From NCBI GenBank assembly GCA_047967505.1, contig CM106541.1: a stretch of DNA of 64,000 bases; one strand, given 5' to 3'. A program made the position numbers and the translations under genes. The DNA comes from Dipteris shenzhenensis. Taxonomy: Eukaryota > Polypodiophyta > Polypodiopsida > Gleicheniales. Positions 33,774 through 46,207 of the stretch are shown here, one piece after another; positions within the stretch are counted from its first letter, which is position 1, and every line of letters starts with the position of its first letter. The notes under the pieces were generated by a model. The model made no database searches and was not told the origin of the DNA. It worked only from the letters and a program-made list of their open reading frames with translations.

Positions 33774-34650
33774 TAGCCTAGGGTACTAGGCTAGGGACCA
33801 TAGTTAATGCCCAAAAGGTACCTATGATTTCATGTGCAATAAGTGCAAGTGGTTTCAATTTCTAAGGTCATTGGTTTGGTTCACTGGGGTCATTCTTTAA
33901 AAACTCACCCCCTAGAGATCCTACAAACTAGGCTCATTCGTTCCCAAGCATTAGGGTCATGGTGTGCCATTTGACCCCCTAGGGGGATTAAAATCCCATG
34001 CCTCATTTTGTACATGTGTCTGTGTGTGGCTTATCTGCGTGCCTTGTGGCACCTAGGTGTCACCCTTGGAAGGCCCTGGAGCACTTCCTTGCTGTTTTGA
34101 GTCTTCTGCCCTACCAGGGCAGCCTCATTCTAAAGATGGCGGATTTTTGTTGCTCCTCTCTTGCTGGCTGAAGTGGATTTTGAAGCTTTCTTCACGATAG
34201 TTCTCCTCCCCTTGGTGTCTATTGGCATGCTTCCTGGACCTGGACGCCATTCTGGACCACTTTTGAAGCTTTTCTCAACTTTCTTCGCGACAAAAGTCTT
34301 CCTTTCTTTGATTCTGAAGCCATATTCTTGGACGCCTCTCTTCCTGCTCCTGCTTGGTGCAAGGCGCACTGAAAACGGAGTTGCTGGTGGACCGGAATCA
34401 CCATTTTGGTGGTCGAAAACATGGCAGATGTATTTCAGCTTGCTGAACCCTCTCTTTTATGATCTTTTCTGGTGCTGGAATTCACTCAAAAGGCAGCTCC
34501 CTCCTACCAGAGTTTGCTGTCTGCTATTCAACCTATTTCTGGAGCTGTTTCAGGCTGAAACAAGCTCTTTTTGTTGGCTGAATTCTCATCTTCTCTTTGT
34601 ACTCTATGCTACTGCCATTCCTACTGGGTTTCTGCAAGGTTGGATTCCAT
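33774..34650 (+). repeat. Inverted repeat, right arm (Copia-C leader type)
   Basis: This is the partner of 27370-28166. The arm ends within a few bases of where Copia-C integrase coding starts (PYEAFYGKKP), so gag, protease and most of integrase are missing between leader and pol. The open frame runs on from the arm into pol without a stop. Confidence 0.85.
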
Positions 34651-36036
34651 ATGAGGCATTTTATGGTAAGAAGCCCTCTATCACTCATCTTCGCATTTTT
34701 GGTTCTAACGCATGGGTGCATGTGCACAAGGAAGATAGGACCAAGCTTGATTCCCGAGGCAGAAAATGTATCTTTGTTGGGTATAGCGAAGAATCCAAGG
34801 CCTATCGACTCTTCGACCCAGTAAAGAAGCAAATCCTTATCAGTCAGGATGTTGTCTTCGAGGAAAAGGAACCTGAACCCCAGGAGGAGCCTCAGATTGA
34901 GGAGGAGATTGTTCAACCCCCGAACCCACCCCGCCCCAGGTTGACCATCCAAGAGGTGGCGAAATTAGAAGCTGATGTTTCACAAGGTACTGAGGAAGAG
35001 CAGGTTGTTCCAAAAGCAGTTTCAGTTCCTTCTCCCACTGAGAAGCGGAAGAGGTTGCCCCAATGGTACCTAAGAACATTAAAAGACTCTTGGGTCACCG
35101 AAATATCTGAGAGTAGCAGTTCCGGATTGGGTCGGTCCCAACGTCTTTTGAAGACCCCATCTGTGAATTTTGTGTTGGTGGCTCAGCTTGAAGAGCCAAG
35201 GACCTTCGAGGAGGCGAAGGACAATCCAGAATGGCAAGTTGCCATGCAGGCAGAGATGGATGCTATCCTGAAGAACAGTACCTGGGACTTAGTGGCCAGG
35301 CCCTCGCGACGGAAAGTCATCGGCACTAAGTGGGTATATAAACTTAAATACAAATCAGATGGCAGCTTGGATAAGTACAAAGCAAGGTTAGTGGTCAAAG
35401 GTTTTGCTCAAACTGAAGGCATGGATTTTGATGAAACTTTTGCTCCCACAGCTCGCATGGTTACTATTCGGACAGTGATTGCCCTTGCTGCCTAATTCTA
35501 GTGGCCTATTTTTCAAATGGACGTGAAGTCCGCATTCCTTAATGGAACCCTGAAGGAGGAGGTATACGTAGAGTAGCCACCGGGCGTTCAAGATCCAGGG
35601 TCCCCATTAAAAGTCTGCAGGTTGAAGAAGGCGTTATACGGGCTGAAACAGGCCCCCACAGCTTGGTATCAAAGGATTGATGTATTCTTTCAGAAGATGG
35701 GGCTAAGTCGGAGCCCTTCTGAGGCAAACCTCTACTTGTTCATTGAGAAGGGGTTGCGATTGGTACTCATCCTCTATGTTGATGATCTTATCTTGACATA
35801 TGACCGTGTCAAGAAGATTTCTCAGGTCAAGGAGCTACTCATGTCTGAGTTTGAGATGACTGACCTTGGGTTATTACACTACTTGCTTGGGATAGAAGTA
35901 AAGCAGGCCAAAGACAGGATCTTCATTTCATAGGAGAAATATTACAGAGAACTTTTGAAGAGATTCCATATGGAGGATTGCAGGATAGTAGTAACTCCCA
36001 TGGAGGTCGGGCTCAAGCTAAGTGTTCACGACCCAA
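34644..36036 (+). pseudogene. Copia-C pol: integrase C-terminus and RT, interrupted
   Basis: It begins in the integrase C-terminal part (PYEAFYGKKPSITHLRIFG, RKCIFVGYSEESKAYRLF). It continues through the acidic hinge to the RT (TWDLVARPSRRKVIGTKW, YKARLVVKGFAQTEG), a stop at 35493-35495, then QMDVKSAFLNG, ALYGLKQAPTAWYQR, ILYVDDLIL and DLGLLHYLLGIEV. A TAG follows at 35931-35933. Similarity ends at about 36036, where an LTR of the Copia-D family intrudes; RNase H is absent. The family differs in sequence from Copia-A and Copia-B. Confidence 0.85.
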
Positions 36037-36419
36037 TGGAAGAGACAAACAGACACCGATATACATGGTTCACCCAGTGTGGGCTACGTCCATAGAGAAA
36101 TAGCCAGTCTTGCGTCTTTCTTATCCAGCAACAACTGAGAAGATACAAGATACAAGCAGTATATCCACTACTTTTCTGCTGTGTGAGCCACACCCTTATC
36201 TTACAATTTTGACCACACAACTCTTAAGCAACTAATGCACCAAATTTCATGTATTTTTGGCTTCGAGGGCGTTGCCCTCAAACCCCTTTCTTAGAACCTA
36301 CCAGTGATGTCCTAGGGGGGGCATTGCCCCCCCTTCATGGAATGGGTATAAGCACATCTGGGTCCAAAGCACGGCCAAAAACAATCTCTCAAAAAAAGGA
36401 TCAAGCTCCACATGCAACA
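36037..36419 (-). repeat. Copia-D LTR, solo or truncated, inside Copia-C
   Basis: On the minus strand it runs from tgttgcatgtggagc to tttgtctcttcca (383 bases) and contains the block tggacgtagcccacactgggtgaacc common near the ends of plant Tork-type LTRs. No matching 5-base repeats flank it (cccaa versus taacc), so it is not a clean solo LTR or a boundary is off. Confidence 0.7.
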
Positions 36420-38186
36420 TAACCTTCATTTAGAAATACACATCATTGAAATTTTACACACAAGTTAGAGTAAAGTAAGGAAAAAAGAAGAAGAATCTGA
36501 CACCTAACGGGGTGTAATGACCTACCTAGGCTGATCCCAAGTATATTTATGTATTACAATCATGCTCAACTTTAATTTTATTAGTAATGCAAACCCTCAA
36601 ACAAAACCCAAGGTAGGCCAGAAGAACTAAGATGTGAATATGAAGTCCAATATAAAAAATGATATCCCCAATAACTGAGGATGGGAGAAGAACTCAACAT
36701 ATAAACTATAGGGAATGATGTAAAGGAACCACTGGCAATGCCCAAGGATAACTGGGTGAAGAGACCAAAATCCTTCTGGCTAGAGCCCATTCTCAGCAAA
36801 ATATCTTGGCTAAGTACTATAATAACACTATTGGCATCAATCTATCTCAATATCTAACACACAGAATTCTAATTTGAAAAAATTTAGGGTTAGGATTTCA
36901 AGTTAGGAAATCCCTAGAAATCATTATTTTCAACCCAAATATGACTAAAGCCCTTTATTCAAGGTGGGTAGGTTATAAATGAATAGATTCACTTCTAAAA
37001 GAGTGAAAAACAAAATTTGAAACAAAGAAAAACAAATTGAAATTAAATCACAATTTTAGTGAAAGGCTAAATGTAAGACTTGGACTTATGCCTAGGCTTC
37101 TCCTTGGTGTGGGAAGTAGGAAATCAACAAGTTAAAGTGGACTTTCAGCAAAATATTAGACTAGGAGAATCAAGAATAGATTTAGAATTGACGTTGATCT
37201 AGGAAAGACTGCACGATGTCTGAAACTAGCCCACAAATGCAAGAAAACTAATCGCAATTTTCCAGCAAGGTAAGTTGGCTGCTGTGATGTAGGTTTGGCA
37301 AGGCATGGAGCAACTTCTGATTAAATCACAGATCAAGTAGGGCCTTTTGGAAGTGAGGGGAAAGGATGTGCAGCAAGGATTTAGCAAAGGCAACAAGAGA
37401 GATCAATAGAGTAGTTAGAAGAAGATGTGAATTGGCAAGAGAGAGCAATTACACTACTTGAAACTTATCAAAAAATTTTCATAGAGCTTGGGTAAAAGTT
37501 GGGAAATCATAAAATTCATATTAAAAAGCTAAAAAAATGATTTCTAATATTAGTAATTAATTGGCTATTCTAGGCTATACTAGTTTTAAGAGCTATATTA
37601 ATCCTTTAATTAGGTCTCTTAAACTTTTTCACCATGACCTCTCTATCCATGCATAGAAATAATTAGTAGGCCTAGAAGCAATGCACATCCTAAGTTTGGT
37701 CGGCTCATAACTTGTCCTAGACTACTCAGAATAACCCAAGCCTAAGACATCCTTTAGACCTCAATGTGCCTTATATGATGTGCATGTGTGATTATGGTGC
37801 TAAACCTAGCAATCAAAGATTAGGATTTTAAAGATCACATTTGTCTCATGGTTAATTCTGACGATGCTCTTCTTTGGGGTACTCTTTTCCAATCTCTTTT
37901 CTGTTGCATCCATTACTTCCAGTTATTCTCTTATGCCTTTCTTTTTCCCCACAAATATTCTGTGATCTCCTCCTTTGCATAACCTGCTACCAGCAAGCCT
38001 GCAAATTGCTCCCTGCTGTCTTCAGTTCTCCTATAGGGCTTATACTGTGACTTCAACTTCCTCCTCGAATGACTTGGCAATGCATTGCTTGGTCAGCAAA
38101 AAAACCCATTCTAAGAACCAAAGGAACTATTCCTTTTGTTGTTCACCTTCCACTTGTTTCACCAGAAAGTAGCCTTTCATGTGAGC
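36420..38186. other. AT-rich stretch without recognisable genes
   Basis: No coding region, repeat partner or RNA gene can be supported here. The base composition is clearly more AT-rich than in the elements on either side. Confidence 0.5.
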
Positions 38187-38384
38187 TCAAGGTCCAAACT
38201 CCCTTACCATGACCTCGCCAAGGTACTTGCATGGAGATTTTTTTGGAGCCTCGGTATCCACGGGTAGCTGAAAAATCCTAGAAATAAGTTCAAGGGTGAT
38301 AGGCATCTTGGGTGTCAACCTCCCCTTGTTATCTTGCAAATACCATGGAAGCTTATAATACCCATGCAACCTCATGGTCCACAA
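38187..38384 (-). other. Short open frame, unrecognised
   Basis: The 65-residue frame includes YYKLPWYLQDNKGRLTPK, PITLELISRIFQLP and APKKSPCKYLGEVMVREFGP. The composition looks protein-like, but I cannot assign a family. The frame closes with TGA and a related-looking phase continues leftward (HMKGYFLVKQVEG), so this may be a relic of a larger gene or element. It is cut on the right by Copia-A copy 3. Confidence 0.3.
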
Positions 38385-38395
38385 CCAGTTGGCAT

Positions 38396-39870
38396 TTTAG
38401 AATTGAGGGTGCTCTAAAAAGGAAAATCGCTTGATTTTTTGAGCTCTACATGCTCATTGCATCACACATATATTTTGATGCTTGCATTTGACACTTCGAT
38501 AAAAAATCCACTTCTTTCACATATTGATGCCTCTCCATCAATGCATCTGGCCCAGAACCTAAAAGGAACAAAGGAAAAGACACTATTTCTTTCTTTTCAT
38601 TGCTCGAAGATTGGTTTAGCATAGATTAGTTTGCCATAGAGGAGATGCTTGAATTTCTCTAAGCAACCAATCAAAGCCATGCTAAAATTCCCAATTAGTT
38701 CCTACTCGGAGTAAGTCCCTTGGCTCACATGCAGTTTCACATCATAATATGTTTTGAAATCTGACCATATATAGATCAATGTGAGCATATTTTAGAGTGT
38801 TCAAAGGTATTGGTAAATTGTTTAGTGGGCACATTGTACATCATTTCATTGTAAAGACTTATTGGCCATTTTCTAACATTGTGCATGCTATTTTGAGCCT
38901 TGTAAAGCTTCTCACTATTCCTAGAATCATTTTCCACTTAATCCTTATAATAGATTAGATGGTATTATAGTTCTATCTTGACTAGTAGTTCAGCTTGCAG
39001 CTGATTCAGACAATGTTTTTCATAGGCACTTTGAGTACTACTTTGCATCGTGGATATGACTAGCAACCTCAACTTAAGGGCATCTTCTAAGTTAGAAAAC
39101 AACTATGGAACATGGAAATATCGAATGGAGACCATTCTTGTACTTTAAGACAAATGGGAGTATATGCATGGGTCTACACCTAGATAATCTAGTGAACCAA
39201 TGGCAACTCCCACCATTGCTGAAGCACAAGCAGAAGGGTCTACACTTGTATCAATTGTGTCCACACTTGCAGTTGATCATGCCATTTCCCAAGCATTGGT
39301 AGATTAGGACAACAAATAAAAATATGCTTATCATTTGATTAAGCAAAATGTATAGGATGTCTGCTTGGATAGTCAATACAATCAACACATCCAAAGAAGC
39401 ATGTGATATGTTTGTAGCTCTTTATGAATCCAAGAACACTTATAGGATTCAAACACTCAGAAACCAGATGAGCCAGAGTTTCCACAATAGCACTAAATCT
39501 GGTCATGCTTATGTACTCAGGATCAAGGATTACAACAATAAACTTCTAGTAGCAGAGATTATGAAGCCCGCAAAGATGGTTCAAGTCATCCTGAATGGAC
39601 TAGGATGAGGTAACGAGAATCTAGTCCAGAGGAGTAATGCCATTAAAAGGCAAGTTCCAACACAATAAAGTTAGTGTTACTTTGTGAGGAACTTAGGACG
39701 CAAGTCATTCAAGCATAGAAAGGTCATTCCAATGATCAAGCATTCACAGCCTCGGACAGAGGTAGAGGTAGAGACAAAGGTAGAGGTAGAGCATCTCTGA
39801 GAAATGGACATCAGCATCAGCATCAACATCTACAATAGCATTAGCATCAGCATCAATATCATCATCCAAG
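38396..39870 (+). pseudogene. Copia-A copy 3: leader end and gag fragment
   Basis: 38396-39050 matches the last part of the Copia-A leader (compare gagggtgctctaaaaagg with 15400). Gag follows from ATG 39057: MTSNLNL, YGTWKYRMETILVL, KYAYHLIKQNV and MKPAKMVQVILNGLG. The sequence ends in the nucleocapsid repeat region near 39870. It is much more diverged than copy 2, with several stops and indels. No pol or LTR follows. It is useful as a comparison: its gag has CAG where the complete copy has TAG at 16557. Confidence 0.85.
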
Positions 39871-40063
39871 AGGATCTGGCTCATTGTTGCATTCTGTCTC
39901 CTCCTTGTTGCGTTTTCAATTTGAGATGGTGTGTGCAAATGCTCATCTCAATATGTTTCTCTATTAGTGGAGCTTTATCCCGCTAACAAAGTAGTTTGCT
40001 ACACCCATTTTGAGAACCATTACCATGTATCTTGCACCTAGCTTGATGATAAGAGGAGAGAGA

Positions 40064-40070
<7 letters not shown>

Positions 40071-40154
<84 letters not shown>
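40071..40154. repeat. (AG)n microsatellite
   Basis: This is an uninterrupted ag run of about 84 bases with impure shoulders on both sides. Long Arg-Glu or Ser-Leu open frames across it are artefacts. Confidence 0.95.
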
Positions 40155-40157
<3 letters not shown>

Positions 40158-40171
40158 GGGGGGAGGGAGAG

Positions 40172-40435
40172 CATGATGTCATACATTTTTGAGGATGCTA
40201 GTGGTTGTATTCCATGAGATACACGCTAAATGATACACTTTCTGGGCTCTCAATATAGAGTTGGGTACATCTGTTTATGAGTCAGTCACATAATCGCCTC
40301 TTGATCTATTAGGATGGGCTAGTTAAGACCACATTCTCTCCTAAAAAATACACAGTACAGGTGCTAGCATTCTAGATATAGTTTCTTTTTCTCCAAGCTA
40401 GTAATGAAGTAAGGACATGTAGATTTTGGGTGACT
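40172..40435 (+). repeat. Direct repeat pair, copy 1
   Basis: It resembles 41443-41720 in the same orientation, with shared blocks acatttttgaggatgc, cctcttgatctattag and aagttaggacatgta (one mismatch). The pair encloses about 1 kb with no recognisable coding sequence. Confidence 0.65.
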
Positions 40436-41442
40436 TTGTATAGGGGCCTCAAGTTGCCATCATGTCCATCCTCTCCCACGCTCTTTCACTCTAAAGTCTC
40501 ATAGGATTGGCCCATTATGACTTCTTTGATTACCATGTCCATTAATTTCAAGGCATACAATGTCCTCTTTTCTATCTCTTCAAAAATGCTAGGCCGATAT
40601 CTTGCATTCCTTCCATTAACTAAACATCCATCTAATGAGGGTATTCTATCTTCCCCTACACTACCAATACCTACATTGCTCCTTTATTTTTGGAGATACC
40701 TACACCACCTACCATTACCACTTGTCTAGTATGTAGCTTAAAACCCCCTCTAAAGAAAGGTCTAACTCTATATTAGGCTAGTTTCCTCTACTTTTGGCCA
40801 CTTTTCAAGGAATGGATGGTGTCTTGACATACTGCTATTGTCCAACATCACATGTATCCATCACTTCATTTGGTTAGAACCACGTCATCTAAGTCGGATT
40901 ATCACCTAAATTAGACCTCACTAGATACACCCTTTGCACAACTAGGGATTGTCCACCCATAGATTGCTTTCCTTCCACAAAACCCAAACACTTTTTCCAT
41001 TTGTTTAATGGAGCTCTTTAAATTTTCAAAATGTATCATGCACTTTCTGCTCTATTATGACCTCTATTAGGTTTTGTTTATTTAGGTCTATTGATATCCT
41101 TGTTTCACAAGGAAGATGGATTTTCCATAGCTTCCCATGTACTTTTTGATCCCTCACATGCACTTCTCCTCTAGTCTATGAGTAGCATCATCCTCAACAT
41201 GCACTAGTATGGTTGTGGGTGAGTTAACTCACAATCCCGATGAGTTGCATTAGTGCCTTATGCATTGACATGGCCATTGTATTATCCCTAACTATCCTAA
41301 TTACATGCTAGAATTAGTAGAGAGGTCATGTTTTAGTCTTGCTGACTAGGTCCCTTGCCAATGTTCTTTCCCTAGTTATAAGAGTGTTGTTTTTTAGTTT
41401 GTTGCAACAAATCTATGATATACTTTGTACTTTGTGTTGGAT
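40436..41442. other. Interior between direct repeats, no gene seen
   Basis: No gag or pol similarity and no clear primer site appear next to the left repeat. The content is AT-rich and unique within the window. Confidence 0.45.
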
Positions 41443-41720
41443 TTGGTGACGTAATACATTTTTGAGGATGCAGGTGGTTTTATATCCTTATGTATGTACT
41501 TACATCCTCAATAAAAGACCATGATGTGTGATAGAGTTGGGTATGATGACCATTTACAGGTGAGGCACGTAATCACCTCTTGATCTATTAGAATGGGTTC
41601 ATGGATGAACATAATGTCATTCTAAATCATTCTACAGACACTTAGTAACACCAAGTATAAGTTACTTTCATGCTAGATATCTTGTCTTTTCCTCCACCCT
41701 ATAAATGAAGTTAGGACATG
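41443..41720 (+). repeat. Direct repeat pair, copy 2
   Basis: This is the partner of 40172-40435. The similarity is diverged, with several small indels, so if these are LTRs the element is old. Confidence 0.65.
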
Positions 41721-42097
41721 TACATTTTGCTAAAACTTAGAGAGTCAAGCTAAAGGAAAATGAAGATATGAGACAAGATGTCACAAAGAAATATGAAGAT
41801 AATACAACTCAAAATTTTTAAATGAGGGTTGGAGATGGAGGATGCTAATGGAGAGAGTAGCGAGCTAGAAGGTGAAAGGCTCATTTGTGAGCACCTTCGC
41901 TATTCGTCCTCCCCCCAACCAACTACTTTTAGCCGCCAGTAAGGTGCGCATGCTAATGTCTCATATTCTGAGATACCGCACGGAGCTCTTGTGTTAACAT
42001 CCATAGAGTACAGTTGTAGAATGCAGGGTAAACAATGATTAGAGGTCATTAGGCTTCATGATTTACTTCAATGGTTGTAGCCATGGAAGGAGTACAA
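41721..42097. other. Unassigned flank of Gypsy-B
   Basis: No gene or repeat partner is visible. It is the sequence immediately left of the Gypsy-B 5' LTR. Confidence 0.5.
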
Positions 42098-42934
42098 TGC
42101 AAGCTCAGGGGGTTTGATCCCTAAATATCTCAAGCGGTCACAAGTCTCAGGGGGTTTGGGCCCCAAATATCCCAAGCCGTCACAGGTTCAATCCACAAAT
42201 TCCCACAAATACATCAAGTGGTTGATTGCCTCATGGGGTTCGAGCCACAAGTGCCTCAAAATGGGCCTCGCCACTCCAAGTTTGGAGCCTCACATATAGG
42301 TTTTGAGCCTCAAATGGCTTAGGACTCAGACTCTCAAGGCTAACACAAGCACTATTTAATGCTCTTGTATGGTTAACACAAGTGCTATTTCCAACACACA
42401 AGAGTGGAACAGTAGGGGAGAGATGGAAAGGATAGCAAAGATGCCTTGGCTCCCTATAAGCCCATGCGCCTTTTAAATGTAAAGAAAGAGAGAGTGCTAA
42501 AAGGAAAATGGTTGGCCCTCCCTTCAAAAGGTGACATGTATAAAAGACCAAATGGTTGACTTTGGTCTTCATTGTTGTATGCACAAGTTTGGACTACAAG
42601 CTTCCTCTTCTCTTCCAAGAGTGTCTTTGGGTGTTCTCTTGTTTCCTTTGTAGTGCCTTTGTGTTCTCCACTCCATCCCCCTTCACTCTCCTCTTCCCTT
42701 CTCCTTCTCTTTCCCTTCTCCTTCTCCCTCCCTTCTTCTGTCTCTTCTCCCTTCTCCCCCTTCCCTCTTTCTCTCATGGAAACACACTTCAACAATTCGG
42801 AAGCCGCTTGAGTGACATAAGTGGATGGCTCATGCATTGCATTGCTCCCACAAGGAGTAGCTCGGAGTGGAGGCTCCATCAGCATTCCTTTAAGATCCCC
42901 ACAACACGTGAGTCACCACTGTTAAGACATCACA
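42098..42934 (+). repeat. Gypsy-B 5' LTR
   Basis: It starts tgcaagctcagggggttt, has a TATA box tataaaag at 42539-42546 and a C/T-rich stretch at 42660-42780, and ends in acatcaca before the primer site. The exact left end is uncertain because agtaca precedes it in both copies. Confidence 0.75.
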
Positions 42935-42938
42935 TTTT

Positions 42939-42956
42939 TGGTGCCACTGCTGGGGA
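42939..42956 (+). promoter_or_regulatory. Gypsy-B primer binding site, tRNA-Asp-like
   Basis: The sequence tggtgccactgctgggga lies 4 bases after the 5' LTR. It differs at a few positions from the tRNA-Asp-complementary site used by Athila/Tat elements, whose pattern is tggcgccgttgccgggga. Confidence 0.65.
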
Positions 42957-43239
42957 GTGTAAGGTATGCTTTTGCATTGCATTTTCTTTCTTTCATAATC
43001 TACCCATTGCACATGGCTTCAAGATCACAAAAAAACAACCAAGAATGAAGAATCAAGCTGAAAATCGAAGTAGTTTTGTGTGTTGACAATCACCCCTCAA
43101 GAAATCTCTCATTTTTGCACTCAAATGTTTTTCTTATTTCATGTTTTTTGCATTGAGTAGGTAGACTAGGTAGTATAGCATCCCCCTAGCACAGAAAACC
43201 CTGAACAGAAACTTCAAATCTATAAAAAATAATCAAAAA

Positions 43240-43860
43240 TCAGTTGGTGACATAGCGCATTCCTATCCCCATGGGAAGGCAGCTTAGCGCTATCCCACTA
43301 ACCGTCGCCATAGCCCTATCCCACAAGTCAAACTCTATTGACCCGTGGCCACAACGCCTATCCCCACGACCTAACTTCTGACCACAGTCTAACCCACCGC
43401 CCTAATTAATGCATGTCAAAATTAGCTATCTCATTAGACTGATAGTCGTTGACTTGTGGCCCTAGCGCTACCCCCATGACCGTCGCCATCATCCTACCCC
43501 CACGACTATTGCCATACTAGTATCATGCCGACCGCTGCCTTCAATTATCCCCATGCCTGTGGCCATACCATTATCTCGTCGACCTTGTTATCCCTTTGCT
43601 CGTAGTCTTAGCTGATCCTTACAACTATGGGAATACCACCTGCGCCCCATTTTGCTGACACGTGGCACCACCCATCCTGTCGACCGATGCCTTAAGCTAT
43701 CCCCATGCTCGTCGCCATACTTGTATCCCGCCGATCGATGCATTCTCGTCACCATACTCGTATCCTACTGACCAGCGCGTGAAGCTATCCCTATGACTGT
43801 TGCCATAGCCCTATCCCTATGCCTGTCGGGATACCTCTAGGGTAGTCCTTAGAAATAAAA
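43240..43860 (+). repeat. Degenerate minisatellite in the Gypsy-B leader
   Basis: Units containing ctatccccatg, then gtcgccata, then tatcc and gccgaccg recur roughly every 40-60 bases, for example near 43315, 43480, 43545, 43700 and 43785. Units are diverged. There is no open frame through the array. Confidence 0.6.
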
Positions 43861-44070
43861 ATTAAAAAAATACATAATTAAAGTTTCAGCCTGACTGTTC
43901 CCTGTTAGAGGTTATACATGCACTTGTGAAATGGAAGAATTCTATCCAAGGAGCCCGCACCTGAAGATAGTGCTTCGAGCCATGATGAGCCATGAAAGCT
44001 CGATTCCTAGCTCCCACTCCGTAATAGGACCCTGATAGGAGAATCCATCTAGCTCCAATGAGACATAGAG

Positions 44071-45729
44071 TTGGATGAGGAGATGCAAGACGCCATGGGT
44101 CTAAGGGCTTCCGAAGCCCCCTTCACTAGTATGGCCTTTCCCAACTCTCTTGCTCCTTCTGTAACGTCCAGGCTAAGAGGTACATTCACCAACATGTTTG
44201 GACATTTAGGCCAAATAGATTTGGCAGACATGGAGAGCTCCTTCACCAACATATTTGTGGGAAGGGAAGGTCAGCAACAACAACCAGCTCCTAAAATAAT
44301 GCAGATAGGCATTGAAACCACCTTTGTGGACCCAGGGCCCACATTGTTCGCAAGACACCCTTAGTGGGAACACATGGAGGATGAAGATCCATGGATGAGG
44401 GACTTCCGAGGACAAGACCCTAGCCGGTGGGAGGATGTGGCAAGCTCCCAAGGAGGGGTGTTTTATGAACTCCCAACCTTCCCGGTGCCACCGACCTTTG
44501 CCAGCTATGTGGCACCACAAGCTCCTCCCTATCGCCCAATGCAAGGAACCTCCATGCCAATGCCCCATGCCCCACCTCTTCTAGGAGTCTGACCGTTTCC
44601 ACCCGCATCTGTTGCTCCAAGGAATGTAGGCCTTAGCGTGTCTGCCCCAATGCCAATACCAGCAACTCAATGGATTCCATCACCACGGCCAGGCTTAAGG
44701 TAACAAGTACATCTCCTTTTAGAAAATGTAACAAGTACATCCACATGCGTGCAGCTCCACCAATGGAATGGGGCTATATCCAAAGGCAAATTCTCATGAT
44801 CCTTGCAGTGTACACTGTATCGGAAGTTCCGATATCAGATGTACACACAACCTGCGATGACTGAGCTACATTTTATGTTCCAAACACAAGGGGGCAATGG
44901 AAACTTCGATAAGTCCCAGGCGGCCACCCCTTTGTCTTGCATGATCAGATGAAGGATAAATTCAGTGCTCGGGGAGAGTGGTCATGGTGCTGTTGACAAT
45001 GTGGTGCAGTGCAGCAAATCCACCCGTATGTCCCGTTAGGCTCACAATGATGCTGCATCCACCAACTGCCCAAACGGTGCTCTCAAATGAGGTGATGCGC
45101 ATCTTGGTGAATGCATTAGGAAGGGGGCCCACACCACCTTTGCCTACCCCAGTGTTTCTAGCAGGGATCATGAATCCCTCAAGGAGCCGAGACCCATAGC
45201 CATCTCCAATTTGATGACCAAATTCCTCGGGAAAGGAGACCCGGTCTCCCACATGGAGCGATTTGTGCAGATATGTGAAGCCTTTGGAGCTCTCAGAGAT
45301 CTAGAAATGGCTAATGTGTTGGTCTCAGTTTGGATGGCAAAGCAGGCCAATGGTATAGGGCTCTCACCCCAGAAGAAAAACTCAACTGGGAGACGCTGAG
45401 AAAAGCCTTCATTGTAGGGTTCGTCCCCAGTGGAGATAAATGGATCCCAATTAATCAGTTATATGAGGTGAAGTAGAATGACAAGAAATCCCTTCGAGAT
45501 TATATATCTAGAATCAACCACCTCAATTCCCATTGCAAACCATACGAGCGGATGAGTGACGAACGATTGTTGCCACGCTTTCTCATCGAGTTGGCATACC
45601 CGAAGCTGCATGACCACTTGATGGTTATGAATCCTACCTCCTTTGAACTATGCAACAAGGTCGCTATCTGTATAAGTGATAATATGATGGACAAGGCTAA
45701 CTCGGATAAAACCCCGACCCCATCAGAGG
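44071..45729 (+). pseudogene. Gypsy-B Gag, first part (broken)
   Basis: The region reads through MDEEMQDAMGLRASEAPF, a Pro-rich segment to about 44690, then MTKFLGKGDPVSHMERFVQI. After a frameshift near 45365 it continues LNWETLRKAFIVGFVPS, SLRDYISRINHLN and LLPRFLIELAYPKLHDHL. The last part is the core of a retrotransposon Gag domain. Several stops lie between 44580 and 45200. The frame is cut at 45729 by the minus-strand Copia-B and resumes at 51648. Confidence 0.75.
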
Positions 45730-45894
45730 TGAGAGTGCTCTCAACGGAAGCAAGAATGGAAGAGGGAGAGAGAGAAACAGAGAGCCACACAAGTTTTTGG
45801 TGGGTGCAGAACACCCTAATCTTATTTTTCATTCATTTATATATGTGTTTGAGTATTGTACATAACCGGGGTAAAGGCACAGCGACCTTCCACA
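45730..45894 (-). repeat. Copia-B (minus) 3' LTR
   Basis: It spans tgagagtgctctcaacgg to ccaca. A short internal deletion removes part of the ttaaccccc end seen in the plus copy. Confidence 0.85.
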
Positions 45895-46207
45895 AGCTCC
45901 CACTTAAAGGACAATGTGCCTTTAAGGGAGAACAACCAGTGAGCATACTATCCTATGCCCATCAATACACAGCAATACTCAAACCACTGACTAGGTAGAC
46001 TCTTCGTCAGCATATCTACAGGGTTATCATCTGTATGAACCTTGACAAGCTCTATGTGCTTGTCCTCAAGTACCTCCCTGATGAAATGGTATGTGACCTC
46101 AATGTGTTTGGTCTTTGCATGAAAGACCGAATTCCATGCTAGCTAAATAGCACTCATGGAATCACTATGCAATGTTGGTACACCTGTATGAATCCCCAAA
46201 TCTCCCA

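Noticed and set aside
36037-36419. Clean solo LTR with target duplication
   Set aside because: Flanking five-base sequences cccaa and taacc do not match.
40010-40192. Open frames of Arg-Glu and Ser-Leu repeats
   Set aside because: They are translations of the (AG)n microsatellite, with no other coding signal.
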